Assembly (NCBI GenBank): GCA_905221605.1
Contig: CAJNDS010000064.1
Coordinates: 136,182 to 200,181 of the forward strand
Source of the DNA: Symbiodinium natans
Lineage: Eukaryota > Sar > Dinophyceae > Suessiales > Symbiodiniaceae
Length of the DNA: 64,000 nucleotides
Direction: 5' to 3'
The notes beneath the pieces were generated by a model, which worked only from the letters and a program-made list of their open reading frames with translations, had not been told where the DNA came from and ran no database searches. How positions within the stretch are numbered: the first letter of the stretch is position 1; each line of letters begins with the position of its first letter. Shown in pieces: positions 52,152-63,799 of the stretch. Both the position numbers and the translations under genes were made by a program.

Positions 52152-53021
52152 ATGCCTTCTCCCAAGCGATGGCTCCAGCCTTCCTCGGACGGTGGAAAGA
52201 ATGGTGGAGCTGGAAGTGGTGCAGCTGAGTCTCTGGGTGAAAGGGCGGCGCTGGAAGAGGTAATGTCTGGCGCTGAAGAACATCTGGAGGAAGCCTCGGT
52301 TGCAGAAGGCCCCAATGAGGGTATGAATCCCAACGCGGATATGGTTAGCAATGCTGAAGCTGAAGGACGAGCTGTTTCTGTATCGCCAAAGCCTGGGGAA
52401 AAAAGGAACTGGGACGCGACTGGCGGTATAGACCGTGAACTGGAGGTGACTGTTTTACGCGTGTTGCAAAGGCATGGGTATCAGCCGTCGACTTCAACTT
52501 CGGGCCGAATGGTGGATCAAGGGTCTCAGACCAATCTGAGTGGAGAAGTGCTGCAAGCTTCCAGGAGACCTCTGAACAAGATTAAAGGGGATCCCTCGGT
52601 GAGTTCCCTGTGTGGTGGAAGAGGTTATGAACAGAAGGGCGCGGACAGCTTTGAAGCTGCACCAACTGCTGAATACGCCATTGGGGAGGAGGAGATCTTA
52701 CAGATGGAGGCTGAAAGGTTGCGCCAGTTGTCAGAAGAAGCGGATGAGATGCGTCAAGTCTCTGAAATGGATGGTTTTCGGAAAGATGAGCATCTGATTC
52801 AAGCGTGTGATGGGACAACTTGGGAATGGCACTTCCACGAAGATGGGAGACAGTATTACTACTGCCTGGATACGCAGGAAAGCAAGTGGACGTTGCCGGC
52901 TGTAGGTGAAAAGATGAGAAGTGACGAGGTGGTTGGGTCTCCTTCGGGCAATGAGCTGGTGCACTGGGTCCTTCATCGTCTACTCCGACGCCTGAGTCTA
53001 CGGAATGGAAGCACTTTCTGA
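52152..53021 (+). CDS. Segment 1 (WW domain), copy B
   Basis: As 16206-17075. WW domain at about 52809-52898. Confidence 0.6.
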   Translation: MPSPKRWLQPSSDGGKNGGAGSGAAESLGERAALEEVMSGAEEHLEEASVAEGPNEGMNPNADMVSNAEAEGRAVSVSPKPGEKRNWDATGGIDRELEVTVLRVLQRHGYQPSTSTSGRMVDQGSQTNLSGEVLQASRRPLNKIKGDPSVSSLCGGRGYEQKGADSFEAAPTAEYAIGEEEILQMEAERLRQLSEEADEMRQVSEMDGFRKDEHLIQACDGTTWEWHFHEDGRQYYYCLDTQESKWTLPAVGEKMRSDEVVGSPSGNELVHWVLHRLLRRLSLRNGSTF

Positions 53022-54267
53022 GGGTGTTGCAGCGGTGGAATCTGTGGATCCAGAGGACAAAATGCCCAATGCGGAGGTGGGAACTGTGTCGGCTGCGGAA
53101 GAGCGAGTGGTGGATGTGGTACCTGTCGTTCAGGAAGGTGGTCCTGGAGATCTGGACGACGGAGGGAAAAAGTTGTGCGTTACGACTGAGGAGGTCTCTT
53201 CGTTTGGCGCCAAGAATCCTGCCATTCAAGGGAAAAATGAAGCTTCTGAAGTAGCTGGAGACACGGTTGATCTGAAGGATGAGGCCTGGAGCGTCAATGA
53301 AGCGCGGGCCAATGTGCCAGATAGTACCTGGAGTGCAGAGAAGGCACGGGTTGAGGCGCATATGGTGTCATGTTCCGCGGATGACTGCAACAAATGGGGC
53401 GCAGGTCTCCGTAGCAGCCGACGATGGAGGTTCACAGGTGGACGCACTGGTGCGGAGCCAATGTGGCAGCTGTGGCCAGCGATGGTGGTGATTCTCTTTT
53501 GGAAACCATGGAGCCAAAGGAGCCTGCGGTGGAAGAAAATGCGCCTACCGCGGATGATCAATCAAACAGCCCTGCTGTGGAAGAAAAATTTGCCTGCTGC
53601 AGAAGGTTTGACAAAGGACTCCAATGGTGGGTCCACTCCCAGGAAGGGGGAAGTATTGCCGTCTGAAAGCTTGCCGGAAGTCGACACCGAGCGAACTGTA
53701 ACAGATGAGGCAAAGCCATTGGCTGGAAAAGAGGATGGTCCTGAACCCCTTGAGCACAAGGTTGTGGGACTCGTGCAGGAGCAGGACAAGCAGCTTGGCC
53801 CAAAGGTGGAAGCAAGGGATGTTCCAGGAGCCGATGACAAGGAGATGGTTTCTGAAGAACAAACAAAGGAAGTGCCCAATGAGGGAGCCTTGGTGACACC
53901 TGGGAAGCATTGTTATCAAGCGGGAGATATGATTACTGGTCTGGTGCGCTGCATCAATGTATATGGAGCCTTTTTGGACCATGGTGATCTGAATGCGCTG
54001 ATTCCTGCAGAAGGGAAAAATACACCTTCTTTCAAAATTGGTGACACTGTCTGCGCGACAGTGAAGAGGGTGGAAGATGATGGCACTGTGATCTTAGATT
54101 CCTACCTGGTTTTTGAAGAGGACGAGGAGGACTCTTCTCCAGCGCAGCGCAAATGGAAAGACGGCGGCTGGGATACGTGGTGGGAAGATTCATGGTGTGC
54201 TGGTCAATGGTACCAAGATTCCAACGGTCAATGGGACTGGAAATGGGAAGAAAGGGCAATCCGATGA
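53005..54267 (+). CDS. Segment 2 (acidic linker, S1 domain), copy B
   Basis: As 17059-18321. S1 fold at about 53908-54105. Confidence 0.6.
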   Translation: MEALSEGVAAVESVDPEDKMPNAEVGTVSAAEERVVDVVPVVQEGGPGDLDDGGKKLCVTTEEVSSFGAKNPAIQGKNEASEVAGDTVDLKDEAWSVNEARANVPDSTWSAEKARVEAHMVSCSADDCNKWGAGLRSSRRWRFTGGRTGAEPMWQLWPAMVVILFWKPWSQRSLRWKKMRLPRMINQTALLWKKNLPAAEGLTKDSNGGSTPRKGEVLPSESLPEVDTERTVTDEAKPLAGKEDGPEPLEHKVVGLVQEQDKQLGPKVEARDVPGADDKEMVSEEQTKEVPNEGALVTPGKHCYQAGDMITGLVRCINVYGAFLDHGDLNALIPAEGKNTPSFKIGDTVCATVKRVEDDGTVILDSYLVFEEDEEDSSPAQRKWKDGGWDTWWEDSWCAGQWYQDSNGQWDWKWEERAIR

Positions 54268-54595
54268 GTGGTTTGCTGATCAGGGGTTATCCTCAGAAGA
54301 ACAAAAGGAAAGGCAACTCTATGGAGAAAAGATCTATAGAGCTCTTCTGGAGGATGAAAAAGCTGATAAGGCCTATTTGGGCAAAATCACTGGGATGTTG
54401 CTGAGTCGTCCAATAGACGAGGTTATGGAGTGTGTCGCAGATCATGCATTCCTGAACAATGAAGCTCGGCGCGCATACGGCATCTTGCAAAGTGATGGTT
54501 GGAAGCCCGATGGTGCAGAATGTGCAGGCTTGGAAAAAACAACCACCTTTTCCCGGAAGCAGTACCACAACCGCGCTCTACGAACTGGCACGTAA
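54113..54595 (+). CDS. Segment 3 (MLLE domain), copy B
   Basis: As 18167-18649. KITGMLL signature at 54383-54403. Confidence 0.55.
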   Translation: MKRTRRTLLQRSANGKTAAGIRGGKIHGVLVNGTKIPTVNGTGNGKKGQSDEWFADQGLSSEEQKERQLYGEKIYRALLEDEKADKAYLGKITGMLLSRPIDEVMECVADHAFLNNEARRAYGILQSDGWKPDGAECAGLEKTTTFSRKQYHNRALRTGT

Positions 54596-55163
54596 GAAAA
54601 GGAGATATAGTGGACCAGTCGTAGGTGAAGCGGTGGCAATGTTGCTAAGCCAAGGCAAAGATGAACTTTGGAATGCGCTTTGGCTGGATACCAAGCGGTT
54701 TTTGCAGGAGCTTGATGGTGCAGTTGAATCTATGAGTAAGAGGGAAAACAAGCCAATGGAAGCCTACATGGATCCGGATCAGTATAGAAAGGCTCACATG
54801 ACGCCAAGAACTGTGTCACCAGGGTACAGCAAGCTGTGCAAATTCTTCAATCAGGGAAGGTGTCGCAATGGAGACGAGTGTTCCTATGAACATCGTCGTT
54901 ATGGTGAAGGTTGGCCAGGAGGAGGACCAACTGAGCCAAAGAACAGCCAAAAAGCTGGAGACGAGGATGGGGACATTGGTGACCCTCCTACAGATGAAGG
55001 CACAGTTGATGAGGCACAGCAGGAGCGGGAGGATTCAGCCTTCAGAGCCAAGTACAACTTTGGTAAAGGTGCATCAAAGGGTGAGCCTGTGTCAGTCGAG
55101 TCAAAGAGGCAGATGTGTCTGTATTACAACCAAGGAGGTTGTAAATTTGGAAAATCCTGCTGA
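54459..55163 (+). CDS. Segment 4 (CCCH fingers 1-2), copy B
   Basis: As 18513-19217, ending at the same TGA within finger 2. Confidence 0.55.
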   Translation: MKLGAHTASCKVMVGSPMVQNVQAWKKQPPFPGSSTTTALYELARKKRRYSGPVVGEAVAMLLSQGKDELWNALWLDTKRFLQELDGAVESMSKRENKPMEAYMDPDQYRKAHMTPRTVSPGYSKLCKFFNQGRCRNGDECSYEHRRYGEGWPGGGPTEPKNSQKAGDEDGDIGDPPTDEGTVDEAQQEREDSAFRAKYNFGKGASKGEPVSVESKRQMCLYYNQGGCKFGKSC

Positions 55164-56326
55164 TATTCGCGCGACGAAAAAGCGGTTTTGGAAGGGACTT
55201 GGGAACCCGGCAGATCCTGGGACAATGCTTCTCGGAAAGCCATAAGGGACGCAGGGTTCCATCATTGCTGCTTCGACTACTACCTCAAAGGGAAATGTCG
55301 CGTGCGATATGGTTGCAAGTGTTCCCACGACGAAATGTCTGAAGAGCGACTGGCTCAACTGAAGCATCTGGCGAATGTGGCGAACCATGTTCGGTTTCAA
55401 AGAGGAAGAGGATTGGAGATTTCTGACAGGAATACCTTCCAACCACCGGTAAGTGGGGGAGTGGAATCTTCATCATCTTCGGCGCCACAGGCGTTGCACA
55501 TGACCAATGTGTCAAAGAAAGCAGGTGAGGTTGATACGCTGGATGGAGCAGATGGAGATGTACAAAAGGATTCGGTGGCAGAGTCTACCACTGTACGTCT
55601 TCAGAATCCGGAAGAGCCAATAGAAAACTGGATGGCTCGCAACCAACACTTGTGGGTGTATACACCTCACGTAAGTGACGTGATGATCAAGCTTGGTGTA
55701 ACCAATGTCAAGGAGCTACAAGAGTATATCTTCGTTGAAGATTTGGTGGAAAAAGGGGTTAACAAGGTGACGGCCTGCAAAATTCTGGAACTGGTCGGTG
55801 GTGTCCATTACCGGCCAATGTCGCCGGATGTGGCTGTTTCTACCAATGCATCGGTACGCATGGAGCAATCTTCTGGAAGCCGTGAAGCTGGAAGAGGTGC
55901 GGCGAGAACTATCTCTCAGGTGCGTGAAGCTGAAGGTCCTGGTACAAAAGAGATGCCGCGAGGGTCTTATCGAGAGATTTTCGACACAGGCAAGTACCGT
56001 GACGCTTGGACGCTTGCGCAGAGGTCTCCGCTGCGCGTGCAGAGGTTGCGGTTGGTGGGAGTTGGTATGCCACCGGTGAACCCGCCAACAAAGGGGTATA
56101 GGTCAAGATCAAACCCTGTTAGAAGGGGAAGGCCCTTGCTGGATCGAAAGCAGGTGCGACTGGTGCCACGTTCTCACTCAAATCGGCGTATGCAGCCGGC
56201 AGAGGTGGTGGAAAAGCCAAAGCCGCTGGAACTGAAGCCTCGTGGTGGTTTGTCATATCGATTCAGCAGAGCGTGGGCAGACGTGGTGGATGATGATGAT
56301 CAGGCGGGAGCTTCGGTCTCCTACGC
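55164..56326 (+). CDS. Segment 5 (CCCH finger 3, SAM-like), copy B
   Basis: As 19218-20380. The frame continues into array sequence to 56495. Confidence 0.5.
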
Positions 56327-58017
56327 CGCACGCACCCCGCCATGCTTTTCATGGACCCATGGCTCCTGGTCCCATTCTTCATCCCTTGAGCTGCTCCACC
56401 CCCACCCGCAACCCCCACCCCCACCCCGCACGCACCCTGCCCCGCCGCCCGTGCTTGTCATGGGCCCCTTGCTCCCATGGATGTGGCTCAGCTGACTTTA
56501 AAGGGCCCCAGTGCATGCCCAGGCCCTCCGCCCGCTCCGCCCGCTCCGCTCGCTCCGCCCTCCGCCCTTCCAGCTCCGCCTACTCCCCTCTGGCCCATGC
56601 TCCCACTATCCATCCCCTTGACCTACCCCTCATCTCCCTACCCCTTACCCCTCACGCACCCATGCCCCTCATGGACCCATGGCTCCTGGCCCCATGGCTC
56701 CCCATGGCTCATGGTCCACGGCCCATGGATGTGGCTTCTCAGCTGACTTTAAAGGCCCCAGTGCATGCCCGGGCCCTCCGCCCGCTCCGCCCGCTCCGCC
56801 CGCTCCGCCCGCTCCGCCCGCTCCGCCCTCCGCGCCCACTCACTCTCCTTTGGCCCATGCTTCCACTCTCCATCCCCTTGACCTACCCCTCGATGGACCC
56901 AGCTCCCTACCCCTTACCCCTCACGCACCCTGGCCGCCCATGCCCCTCATAAATCCATGGCTCCTGGCCCCATGGCTCCCCTCCGCCCCTACCCCCACCA
57001 CCCACGCACCCGCCCATCCGCCCTTCCCGCTCCGCATACATTCCCCTTGCCCAAGCCCCCCACGCACCCCGCCATGCTTTTCATGGACATTCTTCATCCC
57101 TTGAGCTGCTCCACCCCCACCCGCAACCCCCACCCCCACCCCGCACGCACCCCCGCCGCCCGTGCTTGTCATGGGCCCCTTGCTCCTGGCGTCATGGCTC
57201 CACCCCCACCCAACCCCCACCCCCACACACCCCACCCTTTCCACACTTCCAACCCCCACCCCCACCCCCCACGCACCCCGCCCCCCCACTGGACCCATGG
57301 CTCCTGGCCCCATTGCCTCCTGGTCCCATTCTTCATCCCTCGACCTGCATGGCTGCCAATGCTGGTTTTATATATGGCCCCTGCTCCACCCCAACCCCCA
57401 ACCCCCACCCCCATACCGCACGCACCCTGCCACCCCCAACCCCCAACCCCCACCCCCACCCACCCACACTTCCAACCCCCACCCCCACCCCTCACACACC
57501 CCGCCCCCCACTGAACCCATGGCTCCTGGCCCCATTGGCTCATGGTCCACGGCCATGGATGTGGCTTCTCAGCTGACTTTAAAGGGCCCCAGTGCATGCC
57601 CGGGCCCTCCGCCCGCTCCGCGCCGCTCCGCCCTCCGCCCTTCCAGCTCCGCCTACTCCCCTCTCGCAACCCCCACCCCCACCCCGCACGCACCCTGCCC
57701 CGCCGCCCGTATGAGGGGCATGGGTGCGTGAGGGGTAAGGGGTAGGGAGCTGGGTCCATGAGGGGTAGGTCAAGGGGCCGGATGGAGAGTGGGAGCATGG
57801 GCCAGAGGGGAGCGCCATGCACTGGGGCCCTTTAAAGTCAGCTGAGAAGCCACATGTATGGGAGCAAGGGGCCCACCACCAACCCCTCACCACCACCTAC
57901 CCCCCACCCCCACCACCAACCCCTTCCACCACCCTTCCCCAACCATTCCACTCCATCCTCCTCCCCTCTCTAGACTCGATCAGATGACTGACTCTAAAGG
58001 GCTCCAGCGCATGCCCG

Positions 58018-58063
<46 letters not shown>

Positions 58064-58217
58064 ACCCCCACCCCCCCCACCCCACCAACCCCTTCCCTGC
58101 CCCTCCCACTACCCTTCCCCTTCCCAACCATTCCACTCCATCCTCCTCCCCTCTCAAGACTGGAGATGACTAAAAAGGGCTCCAGCGCATGCCCGCCCGC
58201 TCCGTTTGCTCTTTCCC

Positions 58218-58253
<36 letters not shown>

Positions 58254-61200
58254 CACCCTCCCCACCCTCCCATCCCCCCCCACCCCTCCCCCCCCACCCC
58301 CCCACCACCCCCCCCCCACCACCCCCCCCAACCCCCCCACCCCCCAACCCCCCCACCCCCCCCCCACCCCCCCACCCCCCCACCCCCCCCACCCCCCCCC
58401 CCCCCCCCCACCCCACCCCCCCCCCCACCCATGGCTCCTGGCCCCATGGCTCCCCATGGCTCATGGTCCACGGCCCATGGATGTGGCTTAGCTGACTTTA
58501 AAGGCCCCAGCACATGCCTGGGCCCTCCGCCCGCTCCGCCCGCTCCGCCCGCTCCGCCCGCTCCGCCCTCCGCCCTTCCAGCTCCGCCTACTCACTCTCC
58601 TTTGGCCCATGCTCCCAGCTCCCTCCCCCTTCCCCTCACCCACCCTGCCCCGCCGCCCATGCCCCTCATGCACCCATGGCTCCTGGCGCACCCTTCCCGC
58701 TCCGCACACCCCCACCCCCCACGCACCCCCCCCCACCCCCAGACCGGACGCACACCCACCCACCACCCCCACCCCCCGCCCCCCACTGAACCCATGGCTC
58801 CTGACCCCATTGGCTCATGGTCCACGGCTCATGGGTGTGGCTTCTCAGCTGACTTTAGAGGGCCCCAGTGCATGCCCGGGCCCTCCGCCCGCTCCGCCCG
58901 CTCCGCCCGCTCCGCCCCCTCCCGCAACCCCCACCCCCACCCCGCACGCACCCTGCCCCGCCGCCCGTGCTTGTCATGGGCCCCTTGCTCCCATGGATGC
59001 TGACTTTAAAGGGCCCCAGTGCATGCCCGGGCCCTCCGCCCGCTCCGCTCCGCCCTCCGCCCTTCCAGCTCCGCCTACTCCCCTCTGGCCCATGCTCCCA
59101 CTCTCCATCCCCTTGACCTACCCCTCATGGACCCAGCTCCCTGCCCCTTACCCCTCACGCACCCCGCCCCCCGCTGGACCCATGGCTCCTTGGCTCCTGG
59201 CCCCATTGGCTCATGGTCCACGGCCCATGGATGTGGCTTCTCAGCTGACTTTAAAGGCCCCAGTGCATGCCCGGGCCCTCCGCCCGCTCCGCTCCCCGCC
59301 GCCCATGCCCCTCATGGACCCATGGCTCCTGGCCCCACGGCTCCCCTCCGACCCCCACCAACGCACCCGCTCCCCGCCCATCTCCGCACACATTCCCCTT
59401 GCCCAAGCCCCCCACGCACCCCGCCATGCTTTTCGTGGACCCATGGCTCCTGGTCTGATTCTTCATCCCTTGAGCTGCTCCACCCCCACCCGCAACCCCC
59501 ACCCCCACCCCGCACGCACCCTGCCCCGCCGCCCGTGCTTGTCATGGGCCCCTTGCTCCCATGGATGTGGCTTCTCAGCTGACTTTAAAGGGCCCAGTGC
59601 ATGCCCGGGCCCTCCGCCCGCTCCGCCCGCTCCGCTCGCTCCGCCCTCCGCCCTTCCAGCTCCGCCTACTCCCCTCTGGCCCATGCTCCCACTCTCCATC
59701 CCCTTGTACCCCTCATGGACCCAGCTCCCTACCCCTTACCCCTCACGCACCCATGCCCCTCATGGACCCATGGCTCCTGGCCCCATGGCTCCCCATGGCT
59801 CATGGTCCACGGCCCATGGATGTGGCTTCTCAGCTGACTTTGGCCCCAGTGCATGCCCGGGCCCTCCGCATACATTCCCCTTGCCCAAGCCCCCCACGCA
59901 CCCCGCCATGCTTTTCATGGACCCATGGCTGAGCTGCCCGCCGCCCGTGCTTGTCATGGGCCCCTTGCTCCTGGCGTCATGGCTCCACCCCCACTCCCAA
60001 TCCCCACCCCCACACACCCCAACGCACCCCCCCCCACTGGACCCATGGCTCCTGGCCCCATTGCCTCCTGGTCCCATTCTTCATCCCTTGACCTGCATGG
60101 CTGCCAATGCTGGTCCTATAAAAATGGCCCCTGCTCCACCCCAACCCCCAACCCCCACATGGCTCCTGGCCCCATTGGCTCATGGTCCACGGCTCATGGA
60201 TGTGGCTTCTCAGCTGACTTTAAAGGGTTGCAGTGCATGCCCGGGCCCTCCGCCCGCTCCGCCCGCTCCGCCCTCTGCCCTTCCAGCTCCGCCTACTCCC
60301 CTCCCGCAACCCCCACCCCCACCCCGCACGCACCCTGCCCCGCCGCCCGTGCTTGTCATGGGCCCCTTGCTCCCATGGATGTGGCTTCTCAGCTGACTTT
60401 AAAGGGTCCCAGTGCATGCCCGGGCCCTCCGCCCGCTCCGCCCGCTCCGCTCGCTCCACCCTCCGCCCTTCGAGCTCCGCCTACTGGCCCATGCTCCCAC
60501 TCTCCATCCCCTTCACCTACCCCTCATGGACCCAGCTCCCTACCCCTTACCCCTCACGCACCCATGCCCCTCATGGACCCATGGCTCCTGGCCCCATGGC
60601 TCCCCATGGCTTATGGTCCACGGCCCATGGATGTGGCTTCTGACTTTAAAGGCCCCAGTGCATGCCCAAGCCCTCCGCCCGCTCCGCCCGCTCCGCCCGC
60701 TCCGCCCTCCGCCCTTCCAGCTCCGCCTACTCACTCTCCTTTGGCCCATGCTCCCACTCTCCATCCTTGACCTACCCCTCATGGACCCAGCTCCCCCTCA
60801 CGCACCCTGCCCTGCCGCCCATGGCTCCCCTCCGCCCCTACCCCCACCACCCATGCACCCGCTCCCCGCCCATCCGCCCTTCCCGCTCCCCAACCATGGC
60901 TTGTGGTCCCATTCTTCATCCCTTGAGCTGCTCCACCCCCACCCGCAACCCCCACCCCCACCCCGCACGCACCCTGCCCCGCCCCTTGCTCCTGCCGTCG
61001 CTCCACCCCCACCCCCAACCCCCACCCCCACACACCCCACCCTTTCCACACTTCCAACCCCCACCCCCACCCCCCACGCACCCCGCCCCCCCACTGGACC
61101 CATGGCTCCTGGCCCCATTGGCTCCTGGTCCCATTCTTCATCCCTCGACCTGCATGGCTGCCAACGCTGGTCCTGTATATGGCCCCTGCTCCACCCCAAC

Positions 61201-63267
61201 CCCCAACCCCCACCCCCATACCGTATGTACGCTGCCACCCCCAACCCCCAACCCCCACCCCCACACACCCAACACTTCCAACCCCCACCCCCACCCCCCA
61301 CGCACCCCGCCCCCCACTGAACCCATGGCTCCTGGCCCATTGGCTTGGTCCACGGCCCATGGATGTGGCTTCTCAGCTGACTTTAAAGCCCCAGTGTGCC
61401 CGGGCTCCCGCCGCCCGCTCCGCCCTCCAGCTCCGCCTACTCGCCTCTGGCCTATGGGACCCAGCTCCCTACCCCTTACCCCTCACGCACCCATGCCCCT
61501 CATGGACCCATGGCTCCTGGCCCATGGCTCCCCATTCCTTGTGGTCCACGACCCATCTCCGCCCCTACACCTCTACCCTTCACGCACCCCGCCATGCTTC
61601 TCATGGACCCATGGCTCTTGACCCCATTCTTCATCCCTCGACCTGCATGGCTGCCAATGCTGGTCCGAAAAATGGCCCCTCACCCCCAACCCCCCCCACC
61701 AGCACCCTGCCCCGCCGCCCACGCTTGTCATGGACCCATGGCTCCTGGCCCATGGCTCCACCCCCACCCCCACCCCCACCGCCCCCACCCCCACCCCCAC
61801 CCCGCCCCCCACTGGACCCATGGCTCCTGGACCCCATTGGCTCATGGTCCACGGCCCATGGATGTGGCTTCTCAGCTGACTTTAAAGGGCCCCAGTGCAT
61901 ACCCCACCCTTTCCACCCTTCCAACCCCCACCCCCCCCCCACACCATGGCTCCTGGCCCCGTTGGCTCATGGTCCACGTCCCATGGATGTGGCTTCTCAG
62001 CTGACTTTAGGGCCCCAGCGCATGCCTGCCCCCTCCGCCCGCTCCGCCCGCTCCGCCCTCCGCCCTTCCAGCTCCGCCTACTCCCCCCTTGGCGCATGCT
62101 CCCACTCTCCATCCCCTCGACCTCCCCCACCCTATCCCCACCACCCACGCACCCCGCCCCCGTTCATCCGCCCTTCCCGCTCCGCATACTCCCCCTCTTG
62201 CCCAAGCCCCCCACACACCCCGCCATGCTTCTCATGGACATGGCTCCTGGTCCCATTCTTCATCCCTCGACCTGCATGGCTGCCAATGCTGGTCCTATAT
62301 ATGGCCCCTGCTCCACCCCCAACCCCCCCTCGCTTCCTCGCTCCCTCACTCCCTTTGCCATGCTCTCACTTCCCCGCCCTTTCTTACTTTCACTCCCCAT
62401 TTCACCCCACTCCCACGCTCCACCCCCACCTGCGCCCTCCCCATCCCTCACTCTCAGCTGACAGAAAAGGGCCCCAGTGCATGCCCGCCCCCTCCGCCCC
62501 TCCGCCTACTCCCCTCTGGCCCATGCTCCCCCTCTCCATCCCCTTGACCTACCCCTCATGGACCCAGCTCCCTGCCGCCCCTACCCCCACCCACGCACCC
62601 CGCCCCCCGCCCATCCGCCCTTCCCGCTCCGCATAATCCCCCCCAATGCCCAAGCCCCCCACGCACCCCGCCATGCTTGTCATGCGCCGCCCATGCTTGT
62701 CCTGGATCCATGGCTCCTGGCCCCACGGCTCCCCCCACCCGGCCCGCTCCGCCCTCCGCCGCCTACTCCCCCCTTGGCCCATGCTCCCACTCTCCATCCC
62801 CTCGACCTCCTCCCCCGCTTGGCCCGCTTGCCCTACCCCACCACCCACGCACCCCCGCCCATCCGCCCTTCCCGCTCCGCATACTCCCCCCCCCCTTGCC
62901 CAAGTTCCCCACGCACCACGCCATGCTTCTCATGGACCCATGGCTCCTGGTCCCATTCTTCATCCCTCGACCTGCCTGCCAATGCTCCCCCCCTTGCCCA
63001 AGCCCCCCACGCACCCCGCCATGCTTCTCATGGATGGCTCCTGGTCCCATTCTTCATCCCTCGACCTGTGTGGCTGCCAAGGCTGGTCCTATATGGCCCC
63101 TGCTCCACCCCCACCCCCAGCCCCCACCCCCACCCCGCATGCACCCTGCCAGCCCCAACCCCCAACCCCCCCCCCACCCCCCACGCACCCTGCCCCCCAC
63201 TGGACCCATGGCTCCTGGCCCCATTGGCTCATGGTCCACGGCCCATGGATGTGGCTTCTCAGCTGAC
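56327..63267. repeat. C-rich modular repeat array B
   Basis: Same modules as array A, in a different order and number after 57277. It contains an inverted block (57711-57875), pure poly-C tracts of 45 (58019-58063) and 34 (58219-58252) bases, and a long C/CA tract to about 58430. It ends where CAGCTGACTTT runs into TGGGGTTCGGGTTTGTGG. A 595-codon Pro/His-rich frame (58609-60396) is a composition by-product. Confidence 0.9.
57711..57875 (-). repeat. Inverted block within array B
   Basis: Reads ATGAGGGGCATGGGTGCGTG through GGGGCCCTTTAAAGTCAGCT to GGGAGCAAGGGGCCC. This is the reverse complement of the surrounding modules, including the CAGCTGACTTTAAAGGGCCC landmark. Confidence 0.9.
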
Positions 63268-63540
63268 TTTGGGGTTCGGGTTTGTGGTTTCGAGTTTGGG
63301 GTGTACGACGAGGCCTCAGGTTCAAGTCTCCTGGTTACGGGGGTTTAGGGTTTGGGGGCTTGGGGCTTCAGGGTTGCGGGTTTCGGGTTTGCGGTTTGCG
63401 GTTTTAGATTTGGGGTTTAGCCCCAACTCCCTGCGCATCAGGGCTCCATGTTTCGCCCCCCTGAACTCTACAACCTGACCAAGCCCTGCGCATATATATC
63501 TATATATATATATATACATATATATATACATAATCCGCGG
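63268..63540. other. Telomere-like G-rich transition and TA run
   Basis: GGGTTTAGGGTTTGGGGG-type phrases (63340-63420), then unique sequence and a TA-rich run (63489-63530). Confidence 0.6.
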
Positions 63541-63542
63541 CC

Positions 63543-63602
63543 GGAGCCCACAGTGCCTTGGCCCCCCTTGGAGGGGGTCGGCGGCACTGGCGGTAGCCAT
63601 TA
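63543..63602. repeat. Hairpin motif at the right end of unit B
   Basis: Shared with 27434-27493. Arms CAGTGCC (63551-63557) and GGCACTG flank an inner CCCCC/GGGGG pair. Confidence 0.75.
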
Positions 63603-63737
63603 AATCGGGCAGCGCGAGGTCCCCAAAGGACCGAGCAAATGCGGACCTTTTAGCCCGGGTCGTCCCGGGAATAGCCTTGCTGGCCTCTGGCCTTCTGCGA
63701 AGCAGAATTAGGCCGGACGCCAGTGCCGCCGACCCCC
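63573..63737. other. 165-bp inverted-repeat-bounded segment with internal hairpins
   Basis: GGGGGTCGGCGGCACTGGCG (63573-63592) is the exact reverse complement of 63718-63737. Between them lie GGTCCCCAAAGGACC, CCCGGGTCGTCCCGGG and a 26-nt hairpin GGCCT-TCTGC...GCAGA...AGGCC (around 63689-63714). It could be a short fold-back transposon or a structured RNA. No known RNA family was recognised. Confidence 0.55.
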
Positions 63738-63799
63738 GCGTGCCGCCGGTGAACGGTTTTTTTTTCGTGGTTTTTTGCGTCGCCACGGAGGCCCCCAGA

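Larger units (their letters stand above)
52152..56326 (+). pseudogene. Interrupted multi-domain RNA-binding-type gene, copy B
   Basis: Second copy of the locus at 16206-20380, with the same phase changes, the same TGA (55161-55163) and the same read-through into the C-rich array at 56327. Segments: WW part 52152-53021, acidic/S1 part 53005-54267, MLLE part 54113-54595, CCCH 1-2 part 54459-55163, CCCH 3/SAM-like part 55164-56326. I found no difference from copy A. Confidence 0.7.
51273..57276. repeat. Unit B copy of the 6-kb exact duplication
   Basis: Same as 15327-21330, offset 35946. It begins at the first base after the gap and stays identical through the broken gene and the first 0.95 kb of the array. 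Confidence 0.9.

Noticed and set aside
58609-60396. 595-codon Pro/Ala/His-rich frame, and the 510-codon frame at 25296-26828
   Set aside because: C-rich array sequence is almost stop-free in all phases. Frames do not respect module boundaries and differ between the arrays.
63588-63605. GGTAGCCATTAAAT as a relic of a dinoflagellate spliced-leader sequence
   Set aside because: Only about nine bases resemble the leader. The motif is better explained as part of the hairpin repeat, and its copy at 27.49 kb reads AAGCCATTAA.
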